Source of the DNA: Gammaproteobacteria bacterium
Lineage (GTDB): Bacteria > Pseudomonadota > Gammaproteobacteria > Steroidobacterales > GCA-2729495
DNA: 41,717 bases
Direction: 5' to 3'
NCBI GenBank assembly: GCA_029245525.1
Contig: JAQWPD010000035.1
Span: 1 to 41,717 of the forward strand
Made by a program: the position numbers and the translations under genes
Shown here: positions 17,467-27,060 of the stretch, piece by piece
How positions within the stretch are numbered: position 1 is the first letter of the stretch
Layout of the letters: every line of letters starts with the position of its first letter
The notes under the pieces: model-generated
Database searches by the model: none
Told to the model about the DNA's origin: nothing
The model's input: only the letters and a program-made list of their open reading frames with translations

Positions 17467-20400
17467 TCAACTATCGGTAGAGCCCAAAGCCCAGCGCACA
17501 TCGTCAATCGACTTTGCCACCTGAGCGATGGTCGGACCATCAAATAGACGTCGCAGCGGCAAGCCAACTTGCAAGGATTCGGCAGTGCGTGCCATCAACT
17601 GCATTGCTAACAGCGAGTGCCCGCCCAACTCAAAGAAATCGTCGTCGACTCCGATCTTTTCAACGCCGAGCACATCACTCCAGATAGCCGTCAGCTTTTG
17701 TTCGAGCTGATTGCGCGGTGCCACATAGTTTTGCTCTTCGTTTCGCCCCCATTTAGGCACAGGTAATGCATGCCGATCGACCTTACCGTTGGGTGTTAGC
17801 GGCAGGTTATCGAGCACCATGATCACGGAAGGCATCATATAGCGCGGCAAATGGGCTTTGAGAAAACCACGCAACTCCGGTGCTTGAAGCACTTGCCGCT
17901 TCTTCGGCACCACCCAGGCCACTAAGCGGGGGTTGCCCTGAAGGTCATCGCATAAAGCCACAACTGCCCGGTCTGTTCGCTCATGCGTTGCAAGCTGCGC
18001 TTCTATCTCGCCCGGCTCAATGCGGTGCCCGCGCAATTTAATTTGCTCATCGATACGGCCGGTAAACACCAGGTTGCCATCAGGCAAATAGCGGGCGCTA
18101 TCGCCACTGCGATACCACCGTTTGCCATTCACCTCGACAAAGGCTGCGCTGGTGATTTCAGGCTGCTGCCAATAACCCGGTGTCACATGGGTAGAGGCTA
18201 TCGCAATCTCGCCGCAAATGCCCGACTCCTGCTGCTGCGTGTCGAGCAATATCACCTCAGTGCCGGCTACTGCTTTTCCGATAGGCACCAATCCGCCATG
18301 CAGCTCTGTCTGCTGATCCCCAAACCATTGCAAGGCCAACGAACACTCCGACGGCCCTAAACCATTAACAAAGATAGTGTGCGGTGGAAAGTTGCTTTTA
18401 AAGAATTCAAAGTCACCCGTTTTTGCAGCTTCACCGCCGAGCACCACCACCCGAACCTCAGTGACATCATGATGGCAAATTTTGTGGCGCATTAAATAAC
18501 GATACACAGTAGGTGTGGCATGCAGAACAGTAATATTGCTCGCAGCAATTGCCTCAATTACCTCACCCAGATACGCCTCATGCTTTAAATCAAATGGACA
18601 TAAGCATGCACCACTAATAAGGCCGGCATAAATATCCATCACTGCCGCATCGAAACCGAAAGGCGATAATAATGACAAGCGATCGTCAGAACCTAAACCA
18701 ATAGCATTACGATAGGTTTCTGCATGATGCAACACATTGGCATGAGTTTGCATCACACCCTTCGGTTTACCGGTAGTGCCTGAAGTGAATAAAATATACG
18801 CCAAGTCATCGGCGCTCGGCTGCAGCTCCGGACTGCCAGGATCGCTTACCGGCGCATCACTCACCGCAATCACTGGAAAATTATCCGCCAGGATCGTAGC
18901 CAAGTTCATATATTCTGCAGCAGACACAATCATTGTCACTCCGGCACTGGCAATAATGCTTTGCAGCCGTTCAGGCGGAGATTCCGGATCTAGCGGCACA
19001 TAGGTCTTACCGGCTTTCAGCGTGCCCAGTAGACCTGCCAGCATTACAGCGTCATGACCCAGCAAAAGACCTACCCGCTGAGCAGGCAGGCCAGCGGCCA
19101 TGGCGAGCACATCAGCAGCAACTCGATTTGCGCGCGCAGAAAGCTCAGCATAGGTCCAAACCCGATCGCCAACCTGGACCGCTGGTTGCGCCGCATAGTG
19201 GGACAACTGCCGGGCAAATAATTCCACAACGGTAGTTGCTGCAGCGAGCGGCTGTGGCGCAGGAATAGAGACTGACTGGGCATCAGCTCGCCATGAAAAC
19301 TCGCTCAGTCGACGCGAATGACTCTGTGTCATGTCGACCAAGATTGATTCAAAACCTTTGAGCATTTGCTCAATAGTCGCAACATCAAAAAGGTCGCTGC
19401 TATACTCCAACGCCAACAGTAGACCGTCATTACCCTCGGTCACAGCAAGATTTAAATCGAACTTCACGGCACCACGATCAAGATGAAAAGTGTAAGACTC
19501 ATCAGTGAGCTGCAATGACTGATCAAATTCGTTATGCAGATTAAACATCACCTGCACCAATGGCGGCGTCGATAAACTGCGCGCCGGTTGTAATGCCTCC
19601 AGCAGTTTTTCAAAGGGCAGATCCTGATGCTGATATGCACCTAGCGCCGTCTCGCGAACTCGTTCGAGCAAAACCTTAACATCGGGATTTCCACTTAGAT
19701 CGCTGCGCATGACCAAAGTATTTAAAAAGAAACCAATTAATGATTCGAGTTCGCTGCGCTGACGCCCTGCCACCGGTGTACCAACGACGATATCTTCACG
19801 ACCGCTATATCGCGAAAGCACCACGCTAAAGGTTGCCAGCAATACCATGTACAAGGTGCACTGATTGTCTATAGCGAGCTGACTGGCTGCCTGTGAGAGT
19901 GTTGCACTCAAACGTCGCTGCACCCAAGCGCCGCGATAAGATGGCACCCTCGGTCGCAATCTATCATAGGGCAACCCCAGAACCGGTGGTACGTCGAGCA
20001 ACTGTTTGCGCCAGTATGCGAGCTGCCTCTCAAGCTCATCACCGGCCAGCCAGTCAAGTTGCCACAATGCATAATCAATATATTGAACTGGCAGCGGACT
20101 CAGCTCTTCGATGCCGCGATACAAGCGGGTTAACTCATCGCACAACACACCCATCGACCAGCCGTCGGAAATAATGTGATGCATCGAAATAAGCAGCACC
20201 GAATCATCTTGAGCAACGTTAAGCAGAATCACACGCAATAACGGTCCGCGCTGTAAATCAAAGGGCTGACGGACTTCATCCAATAGTCGTGCCTCCAATA
20301 CAGCATCGCTTGCCCCTGACAAAACTTCGCTGTGGATCGGAACGCAGAGCTTGGGCAACACCATCTGCACCGGATCACCATGACGCGAGGCAAATACCGT

Positions 20401-23400
20401 GCGCAAAGATTCGTGCCGCGCTACCAGTTGATTCAACGCTCTCTGTAACTGTTGAACCTGCAACGCCCCCTTTAAGCGTGTGGCACGATGCAAGGTATAA
20501 GCCGTGCTATCAGGTTCTAACTGATCGAGAAACCACAGTCGCTGCTGCGACCATGACAGCGGTGCTAGCAGACGCTGCTCGGCACTGCGAACAGTAAGCG
20601 GAAGACTGCTGTCCTGACTGCAGTCTGCCACCACCTCGGCAAAACGTTCCAATACTGGGTTTGAGAACAACTCACCCAATGGTATCTGCACACGCAATCG
20701 ATCACGCAAACGCGCCATCATCCGGGTGGCGAGGAGCGAATGCCCCCCAAGCGCAAAAAAGTCATCATCAAGCCCGACGGCGGATACCTCCAGCACATCA
20801 CCCCAGACTTCAGCAATAACAGCCGCGACTTCTGTTAGCGGGGCACGGTAGACTTGGCGATCATTCAATTCGGGCAATGGCAGTGCCGCGATATCTAACT
20901 TACCGTTTAAGGTGAGCGGAAATACATCGACCACGATAAAGGCTGTTGGCACCATCGACTCGGGTAACATTTCCCGCAGTACACGACGCCATCCCGAGGT
21001 ATTGTTTTGCTGCTTCGGCAAGAGCTGTATCCAAGCCACCAAACGAGGACCGGAAGTCGAGTCTGCCAAGCGCACAACACTGCGACGAATGCCATCAATA
21101 CTGCTGAGCAGCTTTTCGACCTCTAAAGTTTCAATACGCTGACCACGCAACTTAATCTGTTCGTCACACCTACCGGTAAATACCAAACTCCCATCGGGGA
21201 GGTAACGAGCGGTATCGCCGCTGCGATAGGTGAATGAATCAATAAATGCAGCTTCGGTGGCCTCAGTATCATGCCAATACCCGGGCGCGAGTCGCCTGCT
21301 TCGAATAATCAGTTCACCACAGAAAGCGCTGGGCTGATTATCATTGCCCCGCAACTCCACCTGGGTACCACTAACCGGCTTACCAATAGGAACCACACCC
21401 TGCGGGATTGAGCTGCCAGGCTGCGCAACAAACTGCAGTGCGGTGGTCGATTCAGATGGCCCAAGTCCATTAACAAACAAGGCATCCTCAGCAAAACGCT
21501 TACGAAATAGCGCAAAGTCAGCCGCAGAGGCTTCTTCGCCGCCCAGAACCAGTGCACGCACATCAGGCAACGCAGCTGTTTCCTGCATCAGCAACCGGAA
21601 TACTGTCGGCGTAGCATGCAGCACAGAAACATCAAGTGACAGCAGTGCGGCTAAAGGCGCGGTCTCTTCGCGCAAGTCCACCGGGCAGACACACGCCCCA
21701 GTAACCAGACCTGCATAAATATCCATTATTGCCGCATCAAAACCATATGCTGCAAGTAACGACAAACGATCACTTGCACTCAACGACAATGACTCGGCAT
21801 AACAATTAATATGCGCCTGCAGATTTGTGGCTGTTTGCGGCACACCCTTGGCTTTCCCGGTAGTCCCCGAGGTGTATAAAATATACGCAACATGGTTTGA
21901 TGAGCCACATTGTGGCTGCGATACCCACTCACAGGCCGCCCATGCGGCAGAGTTTGCCGCCGAAACAGAAATCTGCTGCAACCCTGATGAGGCGTCAGAC
22001 AACTGGTCGACGAGAAGCTGATGCTCTGCTGTTGTAATTACCGCAGTTATGCCGGCATCACGGCAAATATTTTCAAGGCGCCGAAGCGGAAGCTTCGGAT
22101 CCAGCGGCACCCAGGTTTTATTCAATAGACCCATCGCGGCGATTGCCGCCACTGTGAGTGCATCATGATTCAGCACTAAGCCAATAGGGCCAGCATGCTC
22201 CGCTAATGCTCCAGCAAGCTCTGTTGCACAGCCGCCCAGCTGTCGATAGCTTAACGCAAGCGCGCCATCATCACAGGCAACAGCATCGCCGTGCTGCATC
22301 ACAATAGCAGCCAATTGCATCGCCAGAGCCGGGGCACTTGCGCTAATCTCCGGCAGCTCAGCCAGAACCGGAACACCACCGGGCAGTGGCAACTGGGTTA
22401 AACGCTGAAGTGGATCGGCAATAACAGCTGCAAGCAATTTGGCATAGGCCGCGAGCAGCCCATTAATTGTTGCAGCAGTGAATAGATCGGTGCTGTACTC
22501 CATACCAATAAGCATGCCGCTATCACGCTCATGCACGGCGACATTCAAGTCAAACTTCGCGGTACCACTGGCCAAAGAAAACGTGCTTGCACTCAAACCG
22601 GGCAAAGACACTCGGGTATGCGGTTCGTTATGCAGGTTAAACATCACCTGCACCAGTGGAGAATAAGCGGGGTTCCGTTCCGGCTGCAGCTCCTCTACCA
22701 ACTTTTCAAATGGCACGTCCTGAAACTCGAAAGCCTCCAATGCGGTTTGACGCACAGAGGTTAGAAAGTCACTGAAGCGCGGATTCCCGCTAAGGTCGGA
22801 ACGCAGCACCAGCGTGTTCAGGAAAAAGCCGACCTGCGCCTCCAACTCGGTGCGCTGCCGCCCGGCTACCGGAGTACCCACCACGATATCTTCGCTGCCG
22901 GCATAACGCGCTAACAACACTTTAAATACTGACAGCAACAGCATGAATGTGCTGCAACCCTGAGTGCCAGCAAGCACAGATAGCTCTTTGCTCAGAGTTT
23001 TTGGCAGCTCCAAATTTAACCATGCTCCGGCATAACTCTGCGTGGTCGGTCGCGGATAATCAGCACCAAGACTCAGCAGCGGTGGCATACCACTGAGTTG
23101 CTTGCGCCAATAAGCAAGCTGTTTCGGAAACTCATTGCCCGCCAACCATTCACGTTGCCAGATTGCATAGTCAGCATATTGCACGGCAAGTTCAGGCAAG
23201 ACCGGCAAAGCGGAAGTCGTATTGCAGTAGTGGGCATAGAGCACCGATAACTCACGATAAATAACTCCCATCGACCAGCCGTCAGACACAATGTGGTGCA
23301 TAAGCAATAAAAGCACGTGATCATCTGCAGTCACCCTAAATAAGTCGGCGCGGATCAACGGGCCTTGCTGCAAATCAAACGGACGAGCAATTAACTCGCG

Positions 23401-26400
23401 CAGTTCGGCTTCCAGACGAACATCGTCTGCACCGAAACAATTGTGTAATGTTATCGGAAGAGACTGAACTGGCATCACCAACTGCAATGGATCACCGCCG
23501 CTTGCCGCAAACCGTGTCCGCAATGATTCGTGGCGATTCAACAACGCATCCAGCGCAGCCTGCAATGCAGGCAGACTTAAGTCGCCCTGTAAACGCACCA
23601 TCCAAGGCAAATTAAACGCGCTATTACCCGGGCGGAGTTGATCCAAAAACCACAGGCGTTTCTGAGCAAACGACAGCGGCGGCAGATCAGTACTGTTACG
23701 CCGGCGAACAGTTTGTGATGCGGGGCGTTGCTGCTGACTCGCCATCGCTTGCAACAATGCAGCCGGATTCGGGTTATTAAATAACAGGCGCAGCGGCACA
23801 TCTGCATTGAACTGATTACGTATCCTCGCAATCACACGAGTTGCGAGCAGTGAATGCCCGCCTAAAGCAAAGAAGTCATCATCGAGCCCGACCTGGGTCA
23901 CACCAAGGACATCAACCCAGATATTCACCATCTGCCGCTCGGACTCCGATTGTGCCGGTCGGTAACCCACAGTGGCACTTTGGGTATCGGGGTCCGGCAA
24001 CTGCTGCTTATCAACTTTTCCATTGGTCGTCAGCGGTAATGACGGCAACATGACGTAAAACCCAGGAACCATGTAATCAGGCAAGCGACTCTGCACAAAC
24101 TGTTTCAGTTCCGCTGAAGAGATCTTTTCGCTTGAGACACACCATGCAATTAATGCAACTGGACTGTCGGTGTTGCTTGCTATTGCGCGGGCTAAAACCA
24201 CGCAGTTATCGACTGCCGGATGCTCAAGCAAAGCAGCCGCCGTTTCAGTAGGTTCGAGACGATGACCGCGTAATTTTATTTGCTCATCAGCCCGCCCTAA
24301 GTATTCGATATTGCCATCGCTGAGATAACGGCCGCGGTCGCCGGTGTTATATAGACGACCATCAGCAAAGGGGTTGGCGATGAAGGCCTCAGACTCTCGA
24401 CCAAGATAGCCGCGAGCTACGCCAACACCACCGATATAAAGATCGCCTGGCACGCCATGCGGCTGTGGGCGTTGCTGCTTATCCAGAATATAGACCACAG
24501 CACCCTGCAATGGCCGGCCAATGGGTATGTCATGCCACGAATCCGGATTTTGATGGGTGAGCTCAAACCAGGTGGCAGCAATAGATGCTTCGGTCGGACC
24601 ATAGGTATTGATTAACTGCACCCGCGACCCCAACACCCGCTGCCAGCGCCGCCAGTTTTCGAGCAATACTTTCTCACCGCCAATGACGACGGTGTGCAAA
24701 TCATCCCAATAAGCCAGTTCTGCCGTCCACTCATTCCAGTAGGCGGTGGGCAAACTTACCCAACTGATGTGACGGGTCTTACAGAATTCAACAAACTCGT
24801 CAATCGATGGTGCCGATCCATCTTCGCGCAATACCAGAGTTGCGCCACCTGCAAAAGCGACAAACATCTCTTCAATCGAAATATCAAAGTTTAGAGATGC
24901 AAATTGCAGCACCTTACTTTTTGTCGTGACGCCCGTCTCGCGTGCCAGCTGCTGAACATAATTAGTCAAGCCGCCATGCTGCAACAACACGGCTTTCGGT
25001 GTGCCGCTAGAGCCCGACGTAAACAGCACGCAGGCAACAGATGTCGGAACCGACTCAATAGTTGGTGCCTGAGTTGCAGATGCCATCACAGGCAATTTAT
25101 CCAACACCAACGTCTCATAACTCGCCGGAATAACCGCCGCACTATCGCTATGCACAAGCACAACAGAGGGCTCAGCTGCGGCAAGCATCTGCGCCAAACG
25201 TTCAGTAGGATAATCGGGATCCAAGGGCAGCCAGCATGCACCCGCCTTGAGAACACCAAGTATGGCAGCTACGGTATCACTCCCCCGCCCTGCACAAATA
25301 CCGACTCGTGCCCCAGAGTTAATGCCGGCCAAACGCAATGCCGTAACTACCTGCTCCGCTTTTTGGTTGAGCTGTTCGTAGCTTAGCGCATCTCCCGCAG
25401 CATTAAGCAGCGCGATCGATTCCGGATGGTCTGCCAGCGCCCGCTCAAATAAACCATGCAAGGTCTGTACTTCATCAGCCGGAATGCCCACCGGCGCAGG
25501 TAACAGCGTAGCCTGTTCATCCACTGTCAGCATCGCCAATTCGCTCAGTGGAACATCAGGCTTAGCCAGTACAGCGTGCAACAAATTTTCGAAGTGTTTT
25601 GCAAAACGTTCGATTGTCGCTTCATCGAACAGGTCAGTGTCGTATTCGAACATGGCATCAAGCCCGCTTTCGGCTTCGCGAATAGACAAAGTAAGATCAA
25701 AGGTAGATGTGCGGCTGCTAAAAATAACTTCCGGAATCACTTCTAGGTTTTGCACCGGCAATTGCCATCGTGGCTCTTCCTGCAGGTCAAACATCACTTG
25801 AAAAATAGGCGTATGGCTCAGTTCACGCTCGGGCTGTAACACCTCAACCAACTTCTCGAAAGGCAGCTCCTGATGGGTGTGAGCCTCAAGCGCCGTATCA
25901 CGCACCTGACGCAATAAATCACGAAAGCTCATTTCGTCGGTCAGATGGGTTCGTAAAACTGCCGTATTAACAAAAAAGCCAATCAAGCCTTCAAGCGCAG
26001 TGCGCGAGCGCCCACTGATCGGCGTACCCACGACCAGATCAGTTTGTCCCGAGTAGCGATTCAGCAGCAGATCGAAGACAGCAAACATCACCATAAACAG
26101 CGTGGCACCGTTGTTCCGGCCTAAGCTGCGCAGGTCTTCAGCCAGCCGTTGCGGCACCGCACGAAGCACTGAGGCACCGCGAAACCGCAGGGCAGCAGAC
26201 CGTGGTCGGTCTGCCGGCAAAGTCAGTACCGGCGGTGCACCTTTAAGCTTATTCGTCCAGTAATCGAGCTGCTGTTCAAGTTGGTCGCCGGACAACCAGT
26301 CACGTTGCCATGCTGCAAAATCAGGGTACTGAATGTCGAGCGGGGTCAATCCTGACAGGCCGGTGCTGATATCGCCGGCAGCCGCGGCTTCATATAAAAG

Positions 26401-27060
26401 TGCAAGTTCGCGGAACAGTATCCGCATTGATGCACCGTCAGCAATAATATGATGGATAAGCACCAACAACACATGTTCTGTAACCGAGCGCTCCACCAGA
26501 AACACGCGGCACAGTGGCGCTCTGGCTAAATCAAACGAACTGGCAGCAAGTTGGGACAAATGCGCACGCAATCGTTCATCGGTAGCACCATGCAATTCGC
26601 TCTGCTCGAGGGGCACGCCAACCTGTTCGCTAATCTGCACACGCGCCGCACCATCTGCGGCAGGGAAACTACTGCGCAAAACCTCATGGCGCTCCACCAC
26701 AGCATTTACCGCCTGCTGCATTGCCGGCATATTTAAGGCGCCGTTCAGGCGAACCGTCCAGGAAATATTGTACGCAGCACTGCCCTGCTCTAACTGATCA
26801 AGAAACCAGAGCCTTTGTTGTGCATAAGACAGCGGCAACTCTCTGCTTCGGTCTATTGGCACCAGCAGCAGGTCTGCAGAACGAGCAGAACGTGCTGACC
26901 ATTTTAACAAAGCCACAATCTGGACTTTTCGCTCACGAATCTGCTCGGCCAACTCACTATTAACAACGCCGTGAGGCGCATCAACCAGCAGTTCGTTGCC
27001 ATCGACACTGAGCCTGACACCCAGATCCCGCAGGCATGCAATAAGATCCAGCGCACTCAA
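17467..27060 (-). CDS. Nonribosomal peptide synthetase, three modules (dock-C-A-T-C-A-T-C-A-T)
   Basis: This 3197-residue NRPS adds three residues to a chain delivered by the upstream synthetase. Residues 1-55 form a TubC-type docking domain (LIACLRDLGVRLSVDGNELL). Three C-A-T modules follow. Condensation motifs are HHIIADG (near 203), HHIVSDG (near 1255) and HHIISDG (near 2294), all looking like ordinary LCL domains. Adenylation A4 motifs are near 725, 1775 and 2800. Carrier GGHSL serines are near 1068, 2107 and 3151. No epimerisation, methylation, thioesterase or reductase domain is present; the protein ends about 45 residues after the last carrier serine. Pocket residues read from the sequence are D-I-E-S-V-G-T-I-A (module 3, loosely Lys-like), D-A-M-H-V-G-G-T-A (module 4) and D-A-M-H-V-G-G-L-A (module 5, almost the same as module 4). 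The start is TTG at 27060, overlapping the upstream TGA as TTGA. Confidence 0.95.
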   Translation of the reverse strand: MSALDLIACLRDLGVRLSVDGNELLVDAPHGVVNSELAEQIRERKVQIVALLKWSARSARSADLLLVPIDRSRELPLSYAQQRLWFLDQLEQGSAAYNISWTVRLNGALNMPAMQQAVNAVVERHEVLRSSFPAADGAARVQISEQVGVPLEQSELHGATDERLRAHLSQLAASSFDLARAPLCRVFLVERSVTEHVLLVLIHHIIADGASMRILFRELALLYEAAAAGDISTGLSGLTPLDIQYPDFAAWQRDWLSGDQLEQQLDYWTNKLKGAPPVLTLPADRPRSAALRFRGASVLRAVPQRLAEDLRSLGRNNGATLFMVMFAVFDLLLNRYSGQTDLVVGTPISGRSRTALEGLIGFFVNTAVLRTHLTDEMSFRDLLRQVRDTALEAHTHQELPFEKLVEVLQPERELSHTPIFQVMFDLQEEPRWQLPVQNLEVIPEVIFSSRTSTFDLTLSIREAESGLDAMFEYDTDLFDEATIERFAKHFENLLHAVLAKPDVPLSELAMLTVDEQATLLPAPVGIPADEVQTLHGLFERALADHPESIALLNAAGDALSYEQLNQKAEQVVTALRLAGINSGARVGICAGRGSDTVAAILGVLKAGACWLPLDPDYPTERLAQMLAAAEPSVVLVHSDSAAVIPASYETLVLDKLPVMASATQAPTIESVPTSVACVLFTSGSSGTPKAVLLQHGGLTNYVQQLARETGVTTKSKVLQFASLNFDISIEEMFVAFAGGATLVLREDGSAPSIDEFVEFCKTRHISWVSLPTAYWNEWTAELAYWDDLHTVVIGGEKVLLENWRRWQRVLGSRVQLINTYGPTEASIAATWFELTHQNPDSWHDIPIGRPLQGAVVYILDKQQRPQPHGVPGDLYIGGVGVARGYLGRESEAFIANPFADGRLYNTGDRGRYLSDGNIEYLGRADEQIKLRGHRLEPTETAAALLEHPAVDNCVVLARAIASNTDSPVALIAWCVSSEKISSAELKQFVQSRLPDYMVPGFYVMLPSLPLTTNGKVDKQQLPDPDTQSATVGYRPAQSESERQMVNIWVDVLGVTQVGLDDDFFALGGHSLLATRVIARIRNQFNADVPLRLLFNNPNPAALLQAMASQQQRPASQTVRRRNSTDLPPLSFAQKRLWFLDQLRPGNSAFNLPWMVRLQGDLSLPALQAALDALLNRHESLRTRFAASGGDPLQLVMPVQSLPITLHNCFGADDVRLEAELRELIARPFDLQQGPLIRADLFRVTADDHVLLLLMHHIVSDGWSMGVIYRELSVLYAHYCNTTSALPVLPELAVQYADYAIWQREWLAGNEFPKQLAYWRKQLSGMPPLLSLGADYPRPTTQSYAGAWLNLELPKTLSKELSVLAGTQGCSTFMLLLSVFKVLLARYAGSEDIVVGTPVAGRQRTELEAQVGFFLNTLVLRSDLSGNPRFSDFLTSVRQTALEAFEFQDVPFEKLVEELQPERNPAYSPLVQVMFNLHNEPHTRVSLPGLSASTFSLASGTAKFDLNVAVHERDSGMLIGMEYSTDLFTAATINGLLAAYAKLLAAVIADPLQRLTQLPLPGGVPVLAELPEISASAPALAMQLAAIVMQHGDAVACDDGALALSYRQLGGCATELAGALAEHAGPIGLVLNHDALTVAAIAAMGLLNKTWVPLDPKLPLRRLENICRDAGITAVITTAEHQLLVDQLSDASSGLQQISVSAANSAAWAACEWVSQPQCGSSNHVAYILYTSGTTGKAKGVPQTATNLQAHINCYAESLSLSASDRLSLLAAYGFDAAIMDIYAGLVTGACVCPVDLREETAPLAALLSLDVSVLHATPTVFRLLMQETAALPDVRALVLGGEEASAADFALFRKRFAEDALFVNGLGPSESTTALQFVAQPGSSIPQGVVPIGKPVSGTQVELRGNDNQPSAFCGELIIRSRRLAPGYWHDTEATEAAFIDSFTYRSGDTARYLPDGSLVFTGRCDEQIKLRGQRIETLEVEKLLSSIDGIRRSVVRLADSTSGPRLVAWIQLLPKQQNNTSGWRRVLREMLPESMVPTAFIVVDVFPLTLNGKLDIAALPLPELNDRQVYRAPLTEVAAVIAEVWGDVLEVSAVGLDDDFFALGGHSLLATRMMARLRDRLRVQIPLGELFSNPVLERFAEVVADCSQDSSLPLTVRSAEQRLLAPLSWSQQRLWFLDQLEPDSTAYTLHRATRLKGALQVQQLQRALNQLVARHESLRTVFASRHGDPVQMVLPKLCVPIHSEVLSGASDAVLEARLLDEVRQPFDLQRGPLLRVILLNVAQDDSVLLISMHHIISDGWSMGVLCDELTRLYRGIEELSPLPVQYIDYALWQLDWLAGDELERQLAYWRKQLLDVPPVLGLPYDRLRPRVPSYRGAWVQRRLSATLSQAASQLAIDNQCTLYMVLLATFSVVLSRYSGREDIVVGTPVAGRQRSELESLIGFFLNTLVMRSDLSGNPDVKVLLERVRETALGAYQHQDLPFEKLLEALQPARSLSTPPLVQVMFNLHNEFDQSLQLTDESYTFHLDRGAVKFDLNLAVTEGNDGLLLALEYSSDLFDVATIEQMLKGFESILVDMTQSHSRRLSEFSWRADAQSVSIPAPQPLAAATTVVELFARQLSHYAAQPAVQVGDRVWTYAELSARANRVAADVLAMAAGLPAQRVGLLLGHDAVMLAGLLGTLKAGKTYVPLDPESPPERLQSIIASAGVTMIVSAAEYMNLATILADNFPVIAVSDAPVSDPGSPELQPSADDLAYILFTSGTTGKPKGVMQTHANVLHHAETYRNAIGLGSDDRLSLLSPFGFDAAVMDIYAGLISGACLCPFDLKHEAYLGEVIEAIAASNITVLHATPTVYRYLMRHKICHHDVTEVRVVVLGGEAAKTGDFEFFKSNFPPHTIFVNGLGPSECSLALQWFGDQQTELHGGLVPIGKAVAGTEVILLDTQQQESGICGEIAIASTHVTPGYWQQPEITSAAFVEVNGKRWYRSGDSARYLPDGNLVFTGRIDEQIKLRGHRIEPGEIEAQLATHERTDRAVVALCDDLQGNPRLVAWVVPKKRQVLQAPELRGFLKAHLPRYMMPSVIMVLDNLPLTPNGKVDRHALPVPKWGRNEEQNYVAPRNQLEQKLTAIWSDVLGVEKIGVDDDFFELGGHSLLAMQLMARTAESLQVGLPLRRLFDGPTIAQVAKSIDDVRWALGSTDS
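26896..27060 (-). other. TubC-type N-terminal docking domain of the second NRPS
   Basis: The first 55 or so residues have the TubC docking pattern: an amphipathic helix, then a beta hairpin (VRLSVDGNELLVDAP) and a second helix (ELAEQIRERKVQIVALL) leading into the linker before the C domain. In characterised systems such domains recognise the short C-terminal tail of the upstream synthetase. This supports the order two-module NRPS then three-module NRPS. Confidence 0.8.
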
